Shown: positions 16,958-26,805 of the stretch, one piece after another
Layout of the letters: the number at the start of each line of letters is the position of its first letter
Position numbering within the stretch: position 1 is the stretch's first letter
Assembly (NCBI GenBank): GCA_020854215.1
Contig: JADZFY010000233.1
Coordinates: 1 to 39,397 of the forward strand
Reading direction: 5' to 3'
DNA: 39,397 nt
DNA from: Chitinophagaceae bacterium
Lineage (GTDB): Bacteria > Bacteroidota > Bacteroidia > Chitinophagales > Chitinophagaceae
Notes under the pieces: model-generated
What the model saw: the letters and a program-made list of their open reading frames with translations, nothing else
Database searches by the model: none
Told to the model about the DNA's origin: nothing
Position numbers and translations under genes: made by a program

Positions 16958-19900
16958 ATGAAATTAAAATCATTACCATTTCCCACCTCAGGAAAAACAG
17001 TTTTGATGCTGTTTGTCGCGCTCCTTCTCGGAGGCGCTGTTTTCGCGCAACCCAATTTTACACTAACAGGTAAAATTACAAACGGTGAATCCGCTTTGGC
17101 TAATGTATCTGTTGTGGTTCAGGAAACGCAGCAAGGTACCACCACCAATGCGGAAGGTGAGTTTTCTTTAAGTGTTTCTTCCGGGCAAACCCTCATTGTA
17201 TCACATACAGGGTTTGAAACGCAAACAATAAAAATTGGAACTCAAAACCGGTTAACGATTGTTATGCAAACCTCGTCCGGAAATGTGCTGGACGATGTGG
17301 TAATCGTAGGGTACGGAGCGCAAAAGAAAACCTCTCTTACCGCGGCGGTATCCACTATGAAAGGAAAAGAAATATCTTCTGTGCCTATTGCCAATTTAAG
17401 TAATGGACTGGGCGGAAGAGTGTCCGGCGTTATTGTTAAACAGGGCTCAGGCGAGCCGGGATATGATGGTTCCAATATCTACATCAGGGGCATATCGTCT
17501 ACCGGAGCCAACCAGCCTTTGCTGATTGTTGACGGAATACCGAGAACTTTTCAGCACCTTGATCCTAATGCAATAGAAACTTTCACCGTGTTAAAAGATG
17601 CTGCTGCCGTAGCGCCTTATGGTGTTGCCGGTGCAAACGGTGTAATTCTGGTTACTACCAAAAAGGGGAAAGCCGGCGCACCGTCGCTTACCTATAACGG
17701 TTATGTAGGGTTTCAGAACCCTGTGACATTACCCAAATTTGTAAATTCATACCAGTATGCTACATTGAGAAATGCAGCTGCAGCAAATGAAGGGCTGCCA
17801 GCGGCCTATACCGACGAAGAACTGCGGAAATTTCAGGACGGGTCTGATCCCGATGCTTACCCGACACATAATGATATATGGGGTACCATCACCAACAAAA
17901 ATGCATTGATAACACAACACAATATTGAGGTTTCGGGTGGTTCAGAAAGAATAAAATATTACGCGGCGCTCGGCTATATGCACCAGGATGGTATGTGGAA
18001 ATCGTCTGGCATAACCAATACCCGCCGTTTTAATCTTACGCTAAATCTTGATGCGCAGGTAACCAATACTACTTCGGTTTCTTTTAACCTGAACGGGCGC
18101 AATCAAAACAGCAACTTTCCTGCAGTATCTACCGGACGTATTTTTGAGCTGATCGGTTACCTGCATCCTTTGTATGGACCGTTACGTTTCAGTAACGGAA
18201 TGCCAGGAACATTCCTTACCGGCAGCCTTTTTAACAGTGGTTACGATAAATACAATATCAACGCACTTTATTCGCAACTATCGGTTGAACAGAGAATACC
18301 TTTTGTTCCGGGTTTAATATTACGGGGTACAATTGCATACGATCCAACCTACACATCACGAAAATTATGGACACTGCCTGTGCATAAAGCAAGTCTTGAT
18401 AAGTCGCAAACACCATATGTCATCAATGATGGTATCTGGGGACAAACCAAGCCTTCACTCAGTCAGAACATAGATTTTGCCACACAGCTTACCTATCAGG
18501 CCGGGTTTAACTACGATGCCTCTTTTGGAAAACATAGTGTAGCAGTGCTGGGTTTGTTTGAAGCGAAAGCCAATGACCTGGCAAGTCTTTCGGCAACGAG
18601 AAGAAATTTCAATTTAACGGTAGATGAGATCAACCTCGGTAGCTCCAGCGCAACCGATATGTCTACAGGCGGTGTTTCGAGTGCTGCAAGGCAGTCCGGA
18701 CTGGTGTACAGGGTTGCCTATAATTATGCTCAGAAATATCTGGTAGAAGCAAGCGGTCGCTACGACGGAAGCTATTATTTTGCTCCAGACAAACGCTGGG
18801 GTTTCTTCCCGGCATTTTCTGTGGGCTGGCGCTTATCTGAAGAAAATTTCTTAAAGAACCGATTCAATTGGCTCGATAACCTGAAGCTCAGGGCATCTTA
18901 CGGTGAAGTAGGTGCACTGGCTGGTAGTGCTTTTCAATATATGAGTACATACAATGTATTGGGTACAAACTATATTTTGGGTGGCAGTGCAGTACAGGGT
19001 ATTAGTGAGAGGGCTGAACCTAATACCGCTATTACCTGGGAGCGGGCCAAAAAAACAGATATTGGTTTGGAAGCTAACTTGTGGCAGGGGTTATTGAATT
19101 TTGAAATAGATTATTTCTATGAAAAAAGATCCAATATGCTCCTTGCCCCCGATGTGATTTTGCCTGTTGAATATGGAATAGGCGTTAGTCAGGTAAATGC
19201 CGGTATCATGGAAAACCGCGGCTTTGATTTTACGATCAGTTCTGCTTATGATTTTTCCAGAGACCTGCAGGTATCATTAGGTGCGAATATGACCTATGCC
19301 CAAAACAAAATGCTACAGATTTTTGAAGGTCCCACCACTTATAATAATCCTAACCGGCGGCTTACGGGCAGACCCCTGGGCACACAATTTGGATACCATG
19401 CCCTTGGGTATTTCCAGGCAGATGATTTTGATGGTAACGGCGCCTTAAAACCCGGTATAGCTACACAACCCTGGGGAGCGGTACAACCGGGCGATATCAG
19501 ATATGAAGATTTAAACAAAGATGGCAAGATCAATAATGATGATTTAACAGTAATAGGCAATCCAACAGCGGTTCCGGGAATTATTTATGGGTTTTCTCCG
19601 GCAGTGAGGTATAAGGCATTTGCACTGGAACTGTTGTTTCAGGGGGTAGCAAAAACCAATTGGTATTATCATGGTTCTTCTATTATGCCTTTCTGGGAAA
19701 CCATGCTCCCCTATGAGCAGAACTTTGACTATTGGACGCCTGAAAATACCAATGCCAGATTTCCAAGGTTAACCTCTTCTCCAACCGTAAACAATGAACA
19801 ACGATCCTCTTTCTGGATGGGCAGTTCCAATTACCTGCGGTTGAAGAGTGCAACACTTTCCTATACCATTCCTTCGGCAGTTATGAGCCGTATTAAACTT

Positions 19901-20062
19901 CAGAGTGCAAGGATTTATTTGTCAGGACAAAATATTCTTACCTGGACAAAACTGATGAACTACGATCCGGAAGTTGGCCCTAATAATTCGTGGATACCCA
20001 ATGGAACCTGGGGTTATCCAAATCAGAAAGCATTCTCGATAGGAGCTAACATTACCTTTTAA
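16958..20062 (+). CDS. SusC/RagA-family TonB-dependent outer-membrane transporter (SusC2)
   Basis: A 1034-residue importer with a signal peptide ending in AVFAQ. It has a regulatory-like beta domain (FTLTGKITNGESALANVSV), the DDVVIVGYGAQKK segment and a plug with TFTVLKDAAAVAPYGVAGANG, a variant of the usual SIYGSRASNG. The barrel ends in IGANITF. It is related to SusC1 but clearly diverged, so the two likely admit different glycans. It starts what may be a very long unit reaching the SSS symporter, as I see no strong terminator inside. The susD2 reading frame overlaps its stop codon (TAATG). Confidence 0.95.
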   Translation: MKLKSLPFPTSGKTVLMLFVALLLGGAVFAQPNFTLTGKITNGESALANVSVVVQETQQGTTTNAEGEFSLSVSSGQTLIVSHTGFETQTIKIGTQNRLTIVMQTSSGNVLDDVVIVGYGAQKKTSLTAAVSTMKGKEISSVPIANLSNGLGGRVSGVIVKQGSGEPGYDGSNIYIRGISSTGANQPLLIVDGIPRTFQHLDPNAIETFTVLKDAAAVAPYGVAGANGVILVTTKKGKAGAPSLTYNGYVGFQNPVTLPKFVNSYQYATLRNAAAANEGLPAAYTDEELRKFQDGSDPDAYPTHNDIWGTITNKNALITQHNIEVSGGSERIKYYAALGYMHQDGMWKSSGITNTRRFNLTLNLDAQVTNTTSVSFNLNGRNQNSNFPAVSTGRIFELIGYLHPLYGPLRFSNGMPGTFLTGSLFNSGYDKYNINALYSQLSVEQRIPFVPGLILRGTIAYDPTYTSRKLWTLPVHKASLDKSQTPYVINDGIWGQTKPSLSQNIDFATQLTYQAGFNYDASFGKHSVAVLGLFEAKANDLASLSATRRNFNLTVDEINLGSSSATDMSTGGVSSAARQSGLVYRVAYNYAQKYLVEASGRYDGSYYFAPDKRWGFFPAFSVGWRLSEENFLKNRFNWLDNLKLRASYGEVGALAGSAFQYMSTYNVLGTNYILGGSAVQGISERAEPNTAITWERAKKTDIGLEANLWQGLLNFEIDYFYEKRSNMLLAPDVILPVEYGIGVSQVNAGIMENRGFDFTISSAYDFSRDLQVSLGANMTYAQNKMLQIFEGPTTYNNPNRRLTGRPLGTQFGYHALGYFQADDFDGNGALKPGIATQPWGAVQPGDIRYEDLNKDGKINNDDLTVIGNPTAVPGIIYGFSPAVRYKAFALELLFQGVAKTNWYYHGSSIMPFWETMLPYEQNFDYWTPENTNARFPRLTSSPTVNNEQRSSFWMGSSNYLRLKSATLSYTIPSAVMSRIKLQSARIYLSGQNILTWTKLMNYDPEVGPNNSWIPNGTWGYPNQKAFSIGANITF

Positions 20063-20082
20063 TGAGCAAAAAATATTCACGT

Positions 20083-21723
20083 ATGAACAAGCAATTTTTA
20101 AATATATCATTCAGCGCGATCATTTTAGTTGTGGCATCACTATCTTTTACATCGTGTAAAAAGTTTCTTGATGTGGTACCCAAGAATCAGGTATCAGACG
20201 CCACATTGTGGGCTACTCAGGATAATGCAGATTTATTTCTGAACAATATTTATGCCTCTGTCCCTACATTGGATGTGGGCGATCCCTGGGAAAATTTCTC
20301 GGATAATGCCTTAAATGGTCAGGCTGGTCGTGTAAGTACCAATGTTTACGGCCCCGGTCTCTACACACCTGCCAATACTCCCAGCAGATGGGGGCATTTT
20401 ACCAATATCCGTAAATGCAATTTGTTTATTGAAAGAGTGACAGCTTCAGATTTGCCTGAGAGCTGGAAGAAAGTAAGGCTGGCAGAAGCCCGCTTCCTAA
20501 GAGCCTACTTCTATTCTTTGTTATGGACTTATTATGGCGGAGTGCCTATTATTACCGATGTGCTCAATATCAGCGAGCAGGGCGACGCAGTGTTTCGTGC
20601 AAGAAATACCTCGGAGGAAACGGCTAATTTTCTCATTTCTGAATGTGCAGCAATTGAAGCAGACTTGCCGGTAAACGCCCAATCCGGAAGAGCAACCAGG
20701 GGTGCTGCGTTGGCGCTTCAGGGTAGCATAGAATTGTTCAATGCCAGCCCGTTAAAAAACCCATCAAACGATCTGGCACGTTGGCAACAGGCAGCAGCAA
20801 CCTATCAAAAGGTAATAGATCTGAATAAATACAGTTTGTTCCCGGATTATACTACACTTTTTTATGAAGACAACAACAACAATGAAGAAGTGATATTCAG
20901 CCGCCAGCATATGGGCGGAACCTCCCTTGCCAACTATATCGGACAAATAGGTCCGCGTTTTGTTAACGGCTCTCTTACAGGTTGGGGACATGTTGATCCC
21001 ACACAGGATCTGGTAGATGAATACGCAATGGCTAACGGACGTCCTATTACCGACCCGGCATCGGGGTACAACCCTCAAAATCCTTATGTAAACCGCGAAA
21101 AGAGATTTTATGAATCGATCATTTACGATGGTTCGGTTTGGCTTGGCGCTACCATGATTATGAAGCAGGGTGTGGGTAGTCTCAACGCAACCGACTTAAA
21201 CAACAGCAGCATATCTACAAGAACAGGATACTATGTGATTAAAGGGGTTAATCCCAAATATGCAGGAGCCCAGGACAATGGCAACAGCGCCAACTGGATT
21301 ATATTCCGCTATGCCGAAGTGTTGCTCAGCTATGCCGAAGCAAAAAATGAAGCTTCGGGCCCGGATCAATCTGTTTATGATGCGATAAATGCGATAAGAG
21401 ACAGATCAGACCTGCAGGATCTTCCTTTAGGATTAAGCCAGGCAGAAATGCGTACAGCAATTGCCCGCGAAAGAAGGGTGGAGCTTGCATTTGAAGAAAA
21501 AAGACTGCCTGATCTGCTTCGTCTGAAGCTCGCGGAAACCAAGTTAAACGGAACCGTACACGCAATAAAAATTGATATTGTAGGCGGAAATACCGTTTAT
21601 ACCGTAGTGCCTGCGGGTGGCGGCACAAAAGTTTTTGATCCTGCAAAAAATTATGTTTTACCCATTCCGCAATCTGCAATAGATAGAAACAAAAACCTGG
21701 TGCAAAATCCTAATTACGAATAA
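20083..21723 (+). CDS. SusD/RagB-family surface glycan-binding lipoprotein (SusD2)
   Basis: A 546-residue lipoprotein with an N-terminal hydrophobic helix and lipobox FTSC (ASLSFTSCKKFLD), the usual SusD opening. The core contains AEARFLRAYFYSLLWTYYGGVP and the C terminus reads YVLPIPQSAIDRNKNLVQNP, both diagnostic. I prefer ATG 20083 (MNKQFLNISF) because it has an A-rich leader and gives a normal signal peptide. The ATG at 20062, overlapping the susC2 stop in TAATG, is a real alternative and would indicate translational coupling. It probably partners SusC2. Confidence 0.93.
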   Translation: MNKQFLNISFSAIILVVASLSFTSCKKFLDVVPKNQVSDATLWATQDNADLFLNNIYASVPTLDVGDPWENFSDNALNGQAGRVSTNVYGPGLYTPANTPSRWGHFTNIRKCNLFIERVTASDLPESWKKVRLAEARFLRAYFYSLLWTYYGGVPIITDVLNISEQGDAVFRARNTSEETANFLISECAAIEADLPVNAQSGRATRGAALALQGSIELFNASPLKNPSNDLARWQQAAATYQKVIDLNKYSLFPDYTTLFYEDNNNNEEVIFSRQHMGGTSLANYIGQIGPRFVNGSLTGWGHVDPTQDLVDEYAMANGRPITDPASGYNPQNPYVNREKRFYESIIYDGSVWLGATMIMKQGVGSLNATDLNNSSISTRTGYYVIKGVNPKYAGAQDNGNSANWIIFRYAEVLLSYAEAKNEASGPDQSVYDAINAIRDRSDLQDLPLGLSQAEMRTAIARERRVELAFEEKRLPDLLRLKLAETKLNGTVHAIKIDIVGGNTVYTVVPAGGGTKVFDPAKNYVLPIPQSAIDRNKNLVQNPNYE

Positions 21724-21791
21724 TATTTGGATATTGATGTTTAGTTTTAAGGATTTTTTTTGAATCGTGTATTAACAGAAAGGAAGTCATC

Positions 21792-24632
21792 ATGCGCAGG
21801 ATTTTAAATTTGGCATTTGGGGCTATGATTATACCGGGAATAACAGGCGGGGCCATTGTGTCCCAGCCTGTTTTAACCCCGGGGAAATCCAATAACATTG
21901 AGAATATTAAAGTCGTTCTTTCTTTTGGAAATCATGCTCCTTCCCGTACGGCACGTTGGGTACATTTGAAAGCCGGTTCACCCGGGGTTGTGCTATCAGA
22001 AATTTCGGGCCGAAAATCTGAAAAGAAAGATCAGATAGCTGCTTCAGGGTCTGTGCTCCATTGTGGTGCAGGTGATGTGGATGAATTGGTTGCAGGTGTA
22101 AGTTATACTACCCCTATGGCGCCGTTAAGGAAATTAGCCGGTTGGAAGGATGGTTATGCCGTAAATGACGACGCCATGTGGGGTTACCTGATGCAACATG
22201 GTGCTTCCGGCCAGGCAGAACGTCTAAAAGATGATCCGTGGAATAAACCTGATGCGCCTTTACTTACTATTCAGTTAGATAAGGAAGGCGTACAAGGATT
22301 TACCATCGGGCTGGAACAACTCATCCGGCATGGCGCCATGTGGCTGCCTGAGCAGGATGTGTTTGTTACACTGGCAGATAAACCTGTTGATTTTAAAACA
22401 CATGTAGCCTCCTTACCGGGACAGCGCATACTCGATGCCGTTGCAAAACAACCCGATGCGTCACTTGAAACATTCAATAAACTGTGGCCAGATTTTGGCA
22501 ATCCGCTGCAATGGAATGCTTCCTGGCAAACCAGATATATGGGCACCACCGGGCATCTTACCGTAACCGCCGCCGCACACGGGTCTGTTTATAAATTTGC
22601 TGTTGACAGATGGGCCAATGTTCGCCCGGATTTTGCTTCTCCGCATAAGTTTAGGCTTGATTTCGAATGGCCGGGAAATCAATGGAAACGCCAGCATATC
22701 ATTGACGGACTGCCGGTTATTGTTACCAACTTGGAGAATAACGGACAACTTGCTCAAATAGAACAGTTCGCTGCTCCACTGGTTGACCTTTCAACAACCA
22801 TTCGCGGATATGTACCCAGTGTAATGTTTAACAAAGTAAGCATATCCGGAAAAGCAGGTGCGTTCAGCCTGGGTATTTCCCTGCATAACGAATTAAAAGA
22901 TCACGAAGTTCAGGCTATTCAAATAAAGGACAACTGGGCTATTGCCGATAAACAAACCGGAAATGTTTTTTTAGTTGTGGAGACCGGGAAAGATATTTAT
23001 ATAAAAGCCGGAGATCCGGTACCCAATAAAAACGGACAGCAAATTGCATTAACCATTTCTGGTGTGCTTACCGAAGGAGCAAGCCGGGAGTTTGTAGTTA
23101 AGCTGCCTTCTCCCGCTATTGTTCCTGCTGAAATAGCCAGACTCGGAAATCTAAATTACGATGATGAAAGAAAAAAAATTATAGATTACTGGGAGCGATG
23201 GATTGGTAAAGGCGCCCATTTTGAAGTACCCGAAAAGGCGGTGAACGATCTGTTCCGGGCCAATATCTGGCATTCCCTTGTATTGCCACGCCATACATTG
23301 GATATAGACGGGAAAGATCATATGGATTTGCCCTATGCTAATACGGCTTACGGACAAAGAAATGCAGACTGGCCCATTAACCAGTCAGTATACGTAGACT
23401 ATATGATTTATGGTATGCGTGGGTATGATAAAGTGGCGCAGGATGAATATTTGGCCATGTTTAAAAGTCAGCAGCAGAAAGATGGGAGAATAGGAGGGTT
23501 CGCCAACTGGGGCGTGTACTCACCCGGCCAACTGTATGCCATAGCTCAAAATTATTTGTTGTCGGGTAACAGAAAACAATTTGAAGAACTGCTTCCCCAA
23601 TCGCTTAAAACGCTCGACTGGTGCCTGGAACAGGTGGCTAAGGCCAATGAAGGAACAGGTAGAACGGGCTTAATTTTACAGCCACTCAATGATCTTACCA
23701 ACGCCGAAAGAGAATGGGCTTTTAACCAGGCCTATTATGCGGGCGGACTGGAAACATTCGCCAAAGCATTGTTTGCGTTTAACCATGCCCGTGCGGACGA
23801 AGTTCGTAATGTAGCGGCAAAAATGAAAGCAGATATAGTAAAAGAGTTTGCCCGCAGCAGCGTAAAATCGCCGGTAGTGCAGTTAGAAGATGGTACCTGG
23901 ATCAACTACGTTCCAACCGATGCCCTTACGCCCCGGCGCATAATGGATCAATGGTATCCAACCGATGTAGATACCGGTCCGCTTCATCTCACCCGGCTGG
24001 GGGTAATAGAGGCGAACCACTGGCTTACCACTGCCATGTTGCATGACCACGAAGACAATCTGTTTTTTAAAAACCAGGGTGCTGCAAACGAACCGGTATA
24101 TGTGCAGCAGGCTACGGCTTATTTGTTAAGAGATGAACCTAAAGCAGTAATACGTGCGTTCTATAGTTTGATGGCCTGCGGATTTTCTCACGAGCAGTTT
24201 ACTTCATTAGAGCATCGCTGGGCCTGGGGCCAATACTACGGCCCACCAAGTACCGATGGCGCATGGTTTGAAATTTACAGAAGAATGCTCATTAATGAGT
24301 GGGGGAATGATACGTTGATGATCGGTCAGGCTATACCCCGTAACTGGCTGGAGCATGGGAAAAAAATTGAAGTAAAAAATGCGCCTACGTATTTCGGGAA
24401 AGCATCTTTTTCTATAGAGGGATTAAACCAGAACAACGAAATTAAAGCTGTAGTTGAAGTGCCGGATAGAAATGCGCCACGGCAGTTGCTTGTTCGTTTT
24501 CGCCATCCTTCAGGAAAACAGATCAAATCTGTAATAGTAAATGGAAAAGGCTGGAAGCATTTTGATGTTAAAAAAGAATTTGTCAGCATCCCTGTTCCTT
24601 CAGGGAAATATGTTATCTCTGTAAGGTATTAA
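21792..24632 (+). CDS. Six-hairpin glycosidase-like secreted enzyme
   Basis: A 946-residue protein with a weak signal-like N terminus (MRRILNLAFGAMIIPGITGGAIVSQ). Residues about 30-450 are beta-rich, like the N-terminal sandwich of several inverting glycosidases. Residues about 460-830 look like an (alpha/alpha)6 six-hairpin barrel, with aromatic and acidic segments such as NTAYGQRNADWPINQS, GGFANWGVYSPGQLY, LEHRWAWGQYYGPPSTDGAWFE and WGNDTLMIGQAIPRNWL. The last 100 residues form a small beta domain. This layout resembles GH78, GH95 and related families, but I cannot choose one or name catalytic acids. It lies 68 bp after susD2, so it likely acts on the same glycan. Confidence 0.75.
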   Translation: MRRILNLAFGAMIIPGITGGAIVSQPVLTPGKSNNIENIKVVLSFGNHAPSRTARWVHLKAGSPGVVLSEISGRKSEKKDQIAASGSVLHCGAGDVDELVAGVSYTTPMAPLRKLAGWKDGYAVNDDAMWGYLMQHGASGQAERLKDDPWNKPDAPLLTIQLDKEGVQGFTIGLEQLIRHGAMWLPEQDVFVTLADKPVDFKTHVASLPGQRILDAVAKQPDASLETFNKLWPDFGNPLQWNASWQTRYMGTTGHLTVTAAAHGSVYKFAVDRWANVRPDFASPHKFRLDFEWPGNQWKRQHIIDGLPVIVTNLENNGQLAQIEQFAAPLVDLSTTIRGYVPSVMFNKVSISGKAGAFSLGISLHNELKDHEVQAIQIKDNWAIADKQTGNVFLVVETGKDIYIKAGDPVPNKNGQQIALTISGVLTEGASREFVVKLPSPAIVPAEIARLGNLNYDDERKKIIDYWERWIGKGAHFEVPEKAVNDLFRANIWHSLVLPRHTLDIDGKDHMDLPYANTAYGQRNADWPINQSVYVDYMIYGMRGYDKVAQDEYLAMFKSQQQKDGRIGGFANWGVYSPGQLYAIAQNYLLSGNRKQFEELLPQSLKTLDWCLEQVAKANEGTGRTGLILQPLNDLTNAEREWAFNQAYYAGGLETFAKALFAFNHARADEVRNVAAKMKADIVKEFARSSVKSPVVQLEDGTWINYVPTDALTPRRIMDQWYPTDVDTGPLHLTRLGVIEANHWLTTAMLHDHEDNLFFKNQGAANEPVYVQQATAYLLRDEPKAVIRAFYSLMACGFSHEQFTSLEHRWAWGQYYGPPSTDGAWFEIYRRMLINEWGNDTLMIGQAIPRNWLEHGKKIEVKNAPTYFGKASFSIEGLNQNNEIKAVVEVPDRNAPRQLLVRFRHPSGKQIKSVIVNGKGWKHFDVKKEFVSIPVPSGKYVISVRY

Positions 24633-24659
24633 ACCATATAAAAGTATTTTTTACTGAAC

Positions 24660-26786
24660 GTGGATAGAAGAGATTTTTTGAAGCTTAGCTCTGTTGGTTC
24701 TGTTGGCATAACAAAAGAACAATGGTGGAACAAATCTGTAAATGAGATTTATGATGCTCACGTTTTTGAAAAAGCTCCTGATGTATTGATTGATCCGATT
24801 GTTCCTATAAGATTTTTTACCAATCGAAAAGATAAGATACTTCAGCAGCTTATTGAACTTAAGAAGGTTTATGGTTTAAAGCGATTTCTTTTTGCTGCAC
24901 CAATGGAGGATATAAGATTAAGCGGTTTTCCGGGCCGGGAAGTGTATCAGCAAATCGGAGATACCCTGCTTGAAGCAAAACAGGCGCTCGGCTCTCATGG
25001 CATTAGTATCGGTTGGTGGTGCGCTCCTTCAATTCGTTCGGGTTATAATGGCCGGTTTCAATACATAACCGATTTAAGTGGGCTGGTGTCGGATAGTTCA
25101 CCCTGTCCGCTTGATCCTTTTTTCAGAGAGGAGTTTAGTAATAATATTGCTTTGGTTGTACAGATTGCCAGGCCATTTGTTGTTCAGTTTGAGGACGACT
25201 TTGAATTGAGCTGGCAACCTCCCCATGTAAACTTCGGTTGTTTCTGTCCGCTTCACCTGGCTGAATTTTCTAAACGGCAGGGACGATCATACAGTCGGGA
25301 GATGCTGTTGGATATGTTTAAAAAGAACGATGATGAAACGGTTGCCCTTCGGCGTAGTTGGGCTGAATTAAGCCGGGACAGCCTCGCAGGATTTGCAAAG
25401 TTGATAAGAGAGAAGGTAGACGAGATAGCGCCCGAAACCCGGATATCGCTTTGCCAGTCTGGTGTGGCTGATTTCGACGGAGATTTTACCGAAGCCGTTA
25501 CAAGAGCCTTTGCCGGCAAAGCCCGGCCAATGGTCAGGCTTTATGGATCAAGCTATTCTTCAGATGAGCCGGTTTCATTACCCGCAAGTATTTTTCATGC
25601 ATTATACAGCCGGCAACACCTCCCTGCTGATATTGAATGTTTGCATGAATCCGATACCTATCCCCATACCCGATTTTTTATGTCGGCTGCCAAACTCAGG
25701 AGTTTTATGACGGCGGCATTTGCATACGGATTTAACGACTCCTTATTCTATGCAACCCAGTATCTGGATAATTTACTGGAAGAACGGGGCTACCTGGAAA
25801 TGTTTAAAAAAGAGGTAAAACGTTTTTCAGAGATCAAAGAAGAGGTGGCCGATGCACCGGTAGCCGGATGTGAAATGCTGCATCTTCCCTTTGCCCACAC
25901 CGGAGTGCGGTACAAAGCAAGCGGCCCGGGCTGGAATGGAAGACCCGGTGCACCTGAGAATCCCTGGATCAACGTTTTGGGAAGATTTGGAATACCATAC
26001 ACTTCAAAAAATGGAAAAGTTAAAGTAGTTTCAGGTGCATCATTAAAAATAATGAGTAGCGGTGAAATTGAGACACTATTGCGTGCTGCTATTTTATTAG
26101 ACGGTTACGCCGCTTATATACTTTCGCAAAAAGGATATGGAAAATGGATAGGAGCAGAGGTGGAGCCTGGCAAAGACCCTAACTTTTGTTTTGAAGGCAT
26201 AAGAAACGTCAGCAGGCATAAGAATTTGAAAGGAGAATTAATATATAATCTCATTTTTTTTCCCGGAAGTAGTAGTGAGGGAGGGATTTTTTATGAAATG
26301 ACTCCCGATCCTAAAGCTGAGATCATTACAGATTTTTTAGATCCTGAAGAAAAACCGGTGATACCTGGCTTTATCCGGTTCGAAAATGAATGGGGTGGCA
26401 GAGTAGCTATTACGGCGTTTGATTTACATCAAAACAAGTCTTCTGCCGTTTTCAACTATAAGAAAAAAGAATTGTTGAGAGAAACTATAGAATGGTTAGG
26501 GAAAGAACAATTGCCCGTATTTATTAATGATCATCCCAACATTTTTTGCATCTGTAATAAAAGTGCCTCCGGTAAGTACTTAATTGTTACGGCAATTAAC
26601 CTGAGTTCAGATAGTGCTGATTCACTATCCATTGATGTGCCAGCGGGATGGGAGCATGCTGCTGCCTTTCAACTACAGCGTGAAGGGATCTGGGCGGCCG
26701 TTTCTCCAAAACGATCCGGAAGAACAATGAAATTAAATGCAACGCTTCATTTAATGGAACCGGTAGTGATTAAAATAAAAAAATGA
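24660..26786 (+). CDS. Putative TIM-barrel glycoside hydrolase with Tat-like N terminus
   Basis: A 708-residue protein starting at GTG (24660), 27 bp after the previous gene. MDRRDFLKLSS matches the twin-arginine RRxFLK pattern, but the following hydrophobic region is very short, so Tat export is uncertain. The body to about residue 400 reads as a barrel: VQFEDDFELSW (Glu178 a possible acid) and NFGCFCPLHLAEF, a Cys-x-Cys segment like those in some clan-A glycosidases. Glu326 and Glu330 in DIECLHESD are possible partners. The C-terminal 250 residues include a beta-rich region like the extra domains of beta-galactosidase-type enzymes. The family is not recognised with confidence. Confidence 0.65.
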   Translation: MDRRDFLKLSSVGSVGITKEQWWNKSVNEIYDAHVFEKAPDVLIDPIVPIRFFTNRKDKILQQLIELKKVYGLKRFLFAAPMEDIRLSGFPGREVYQQIGDTLLEAKQALGSHGISIGWWCAPSIRSGYNGRFQYITDLSGLVSDSSPCPLDPFFREEFSNNIALVVQIARPFVVQFEDDFELSWQPPHVNFGCFCPLHLAEFSKRQGRSYSREMLLDMFKKNDDETVALRRSWAELSRDSLAGFAKLIREKVDEIAPETRISLCQSGVADFDGDFTEAVTRAFAGKARPMVRLYGSSYSSDEPVSLPASIFHALYSRQHLPADIECLHESDTYPHTRFFMSAAKLRSFMTAAFAYGFNDSLFYATQYLDNLLEERGYLEMFKKEVKRFSEIKEEVADAPVAGCEMLHLPFAHTGVRYKASGPGWNGRPGAPENPWINVLGRFGIPYTSKNGKVKVVSGASLKIMSSGEIETLLRAAILLDGYAAYILSQKGYGKWIGAEVEPGKDPNFCFEGIRNVSRHKNLKGELIYNLIFFPGSSSEGGIFYEMTPDPKAEIITDFLDPEEKPVIPGFIRFENEWGGRVAITAFDLHQNKSSAVFNYKKKELLRETIEWLGKEQLPVFINDHPNIFCICNKSASGKYLIVTAINLSSDSADSLSIDVPAGWEHAAAFQLQREGIWAAVSPKRSGRTMKLNATLHLMEPVVIKIKK

Positions 26787-26805
26787 GTGTCAAAATAAGA
26801 ATATC

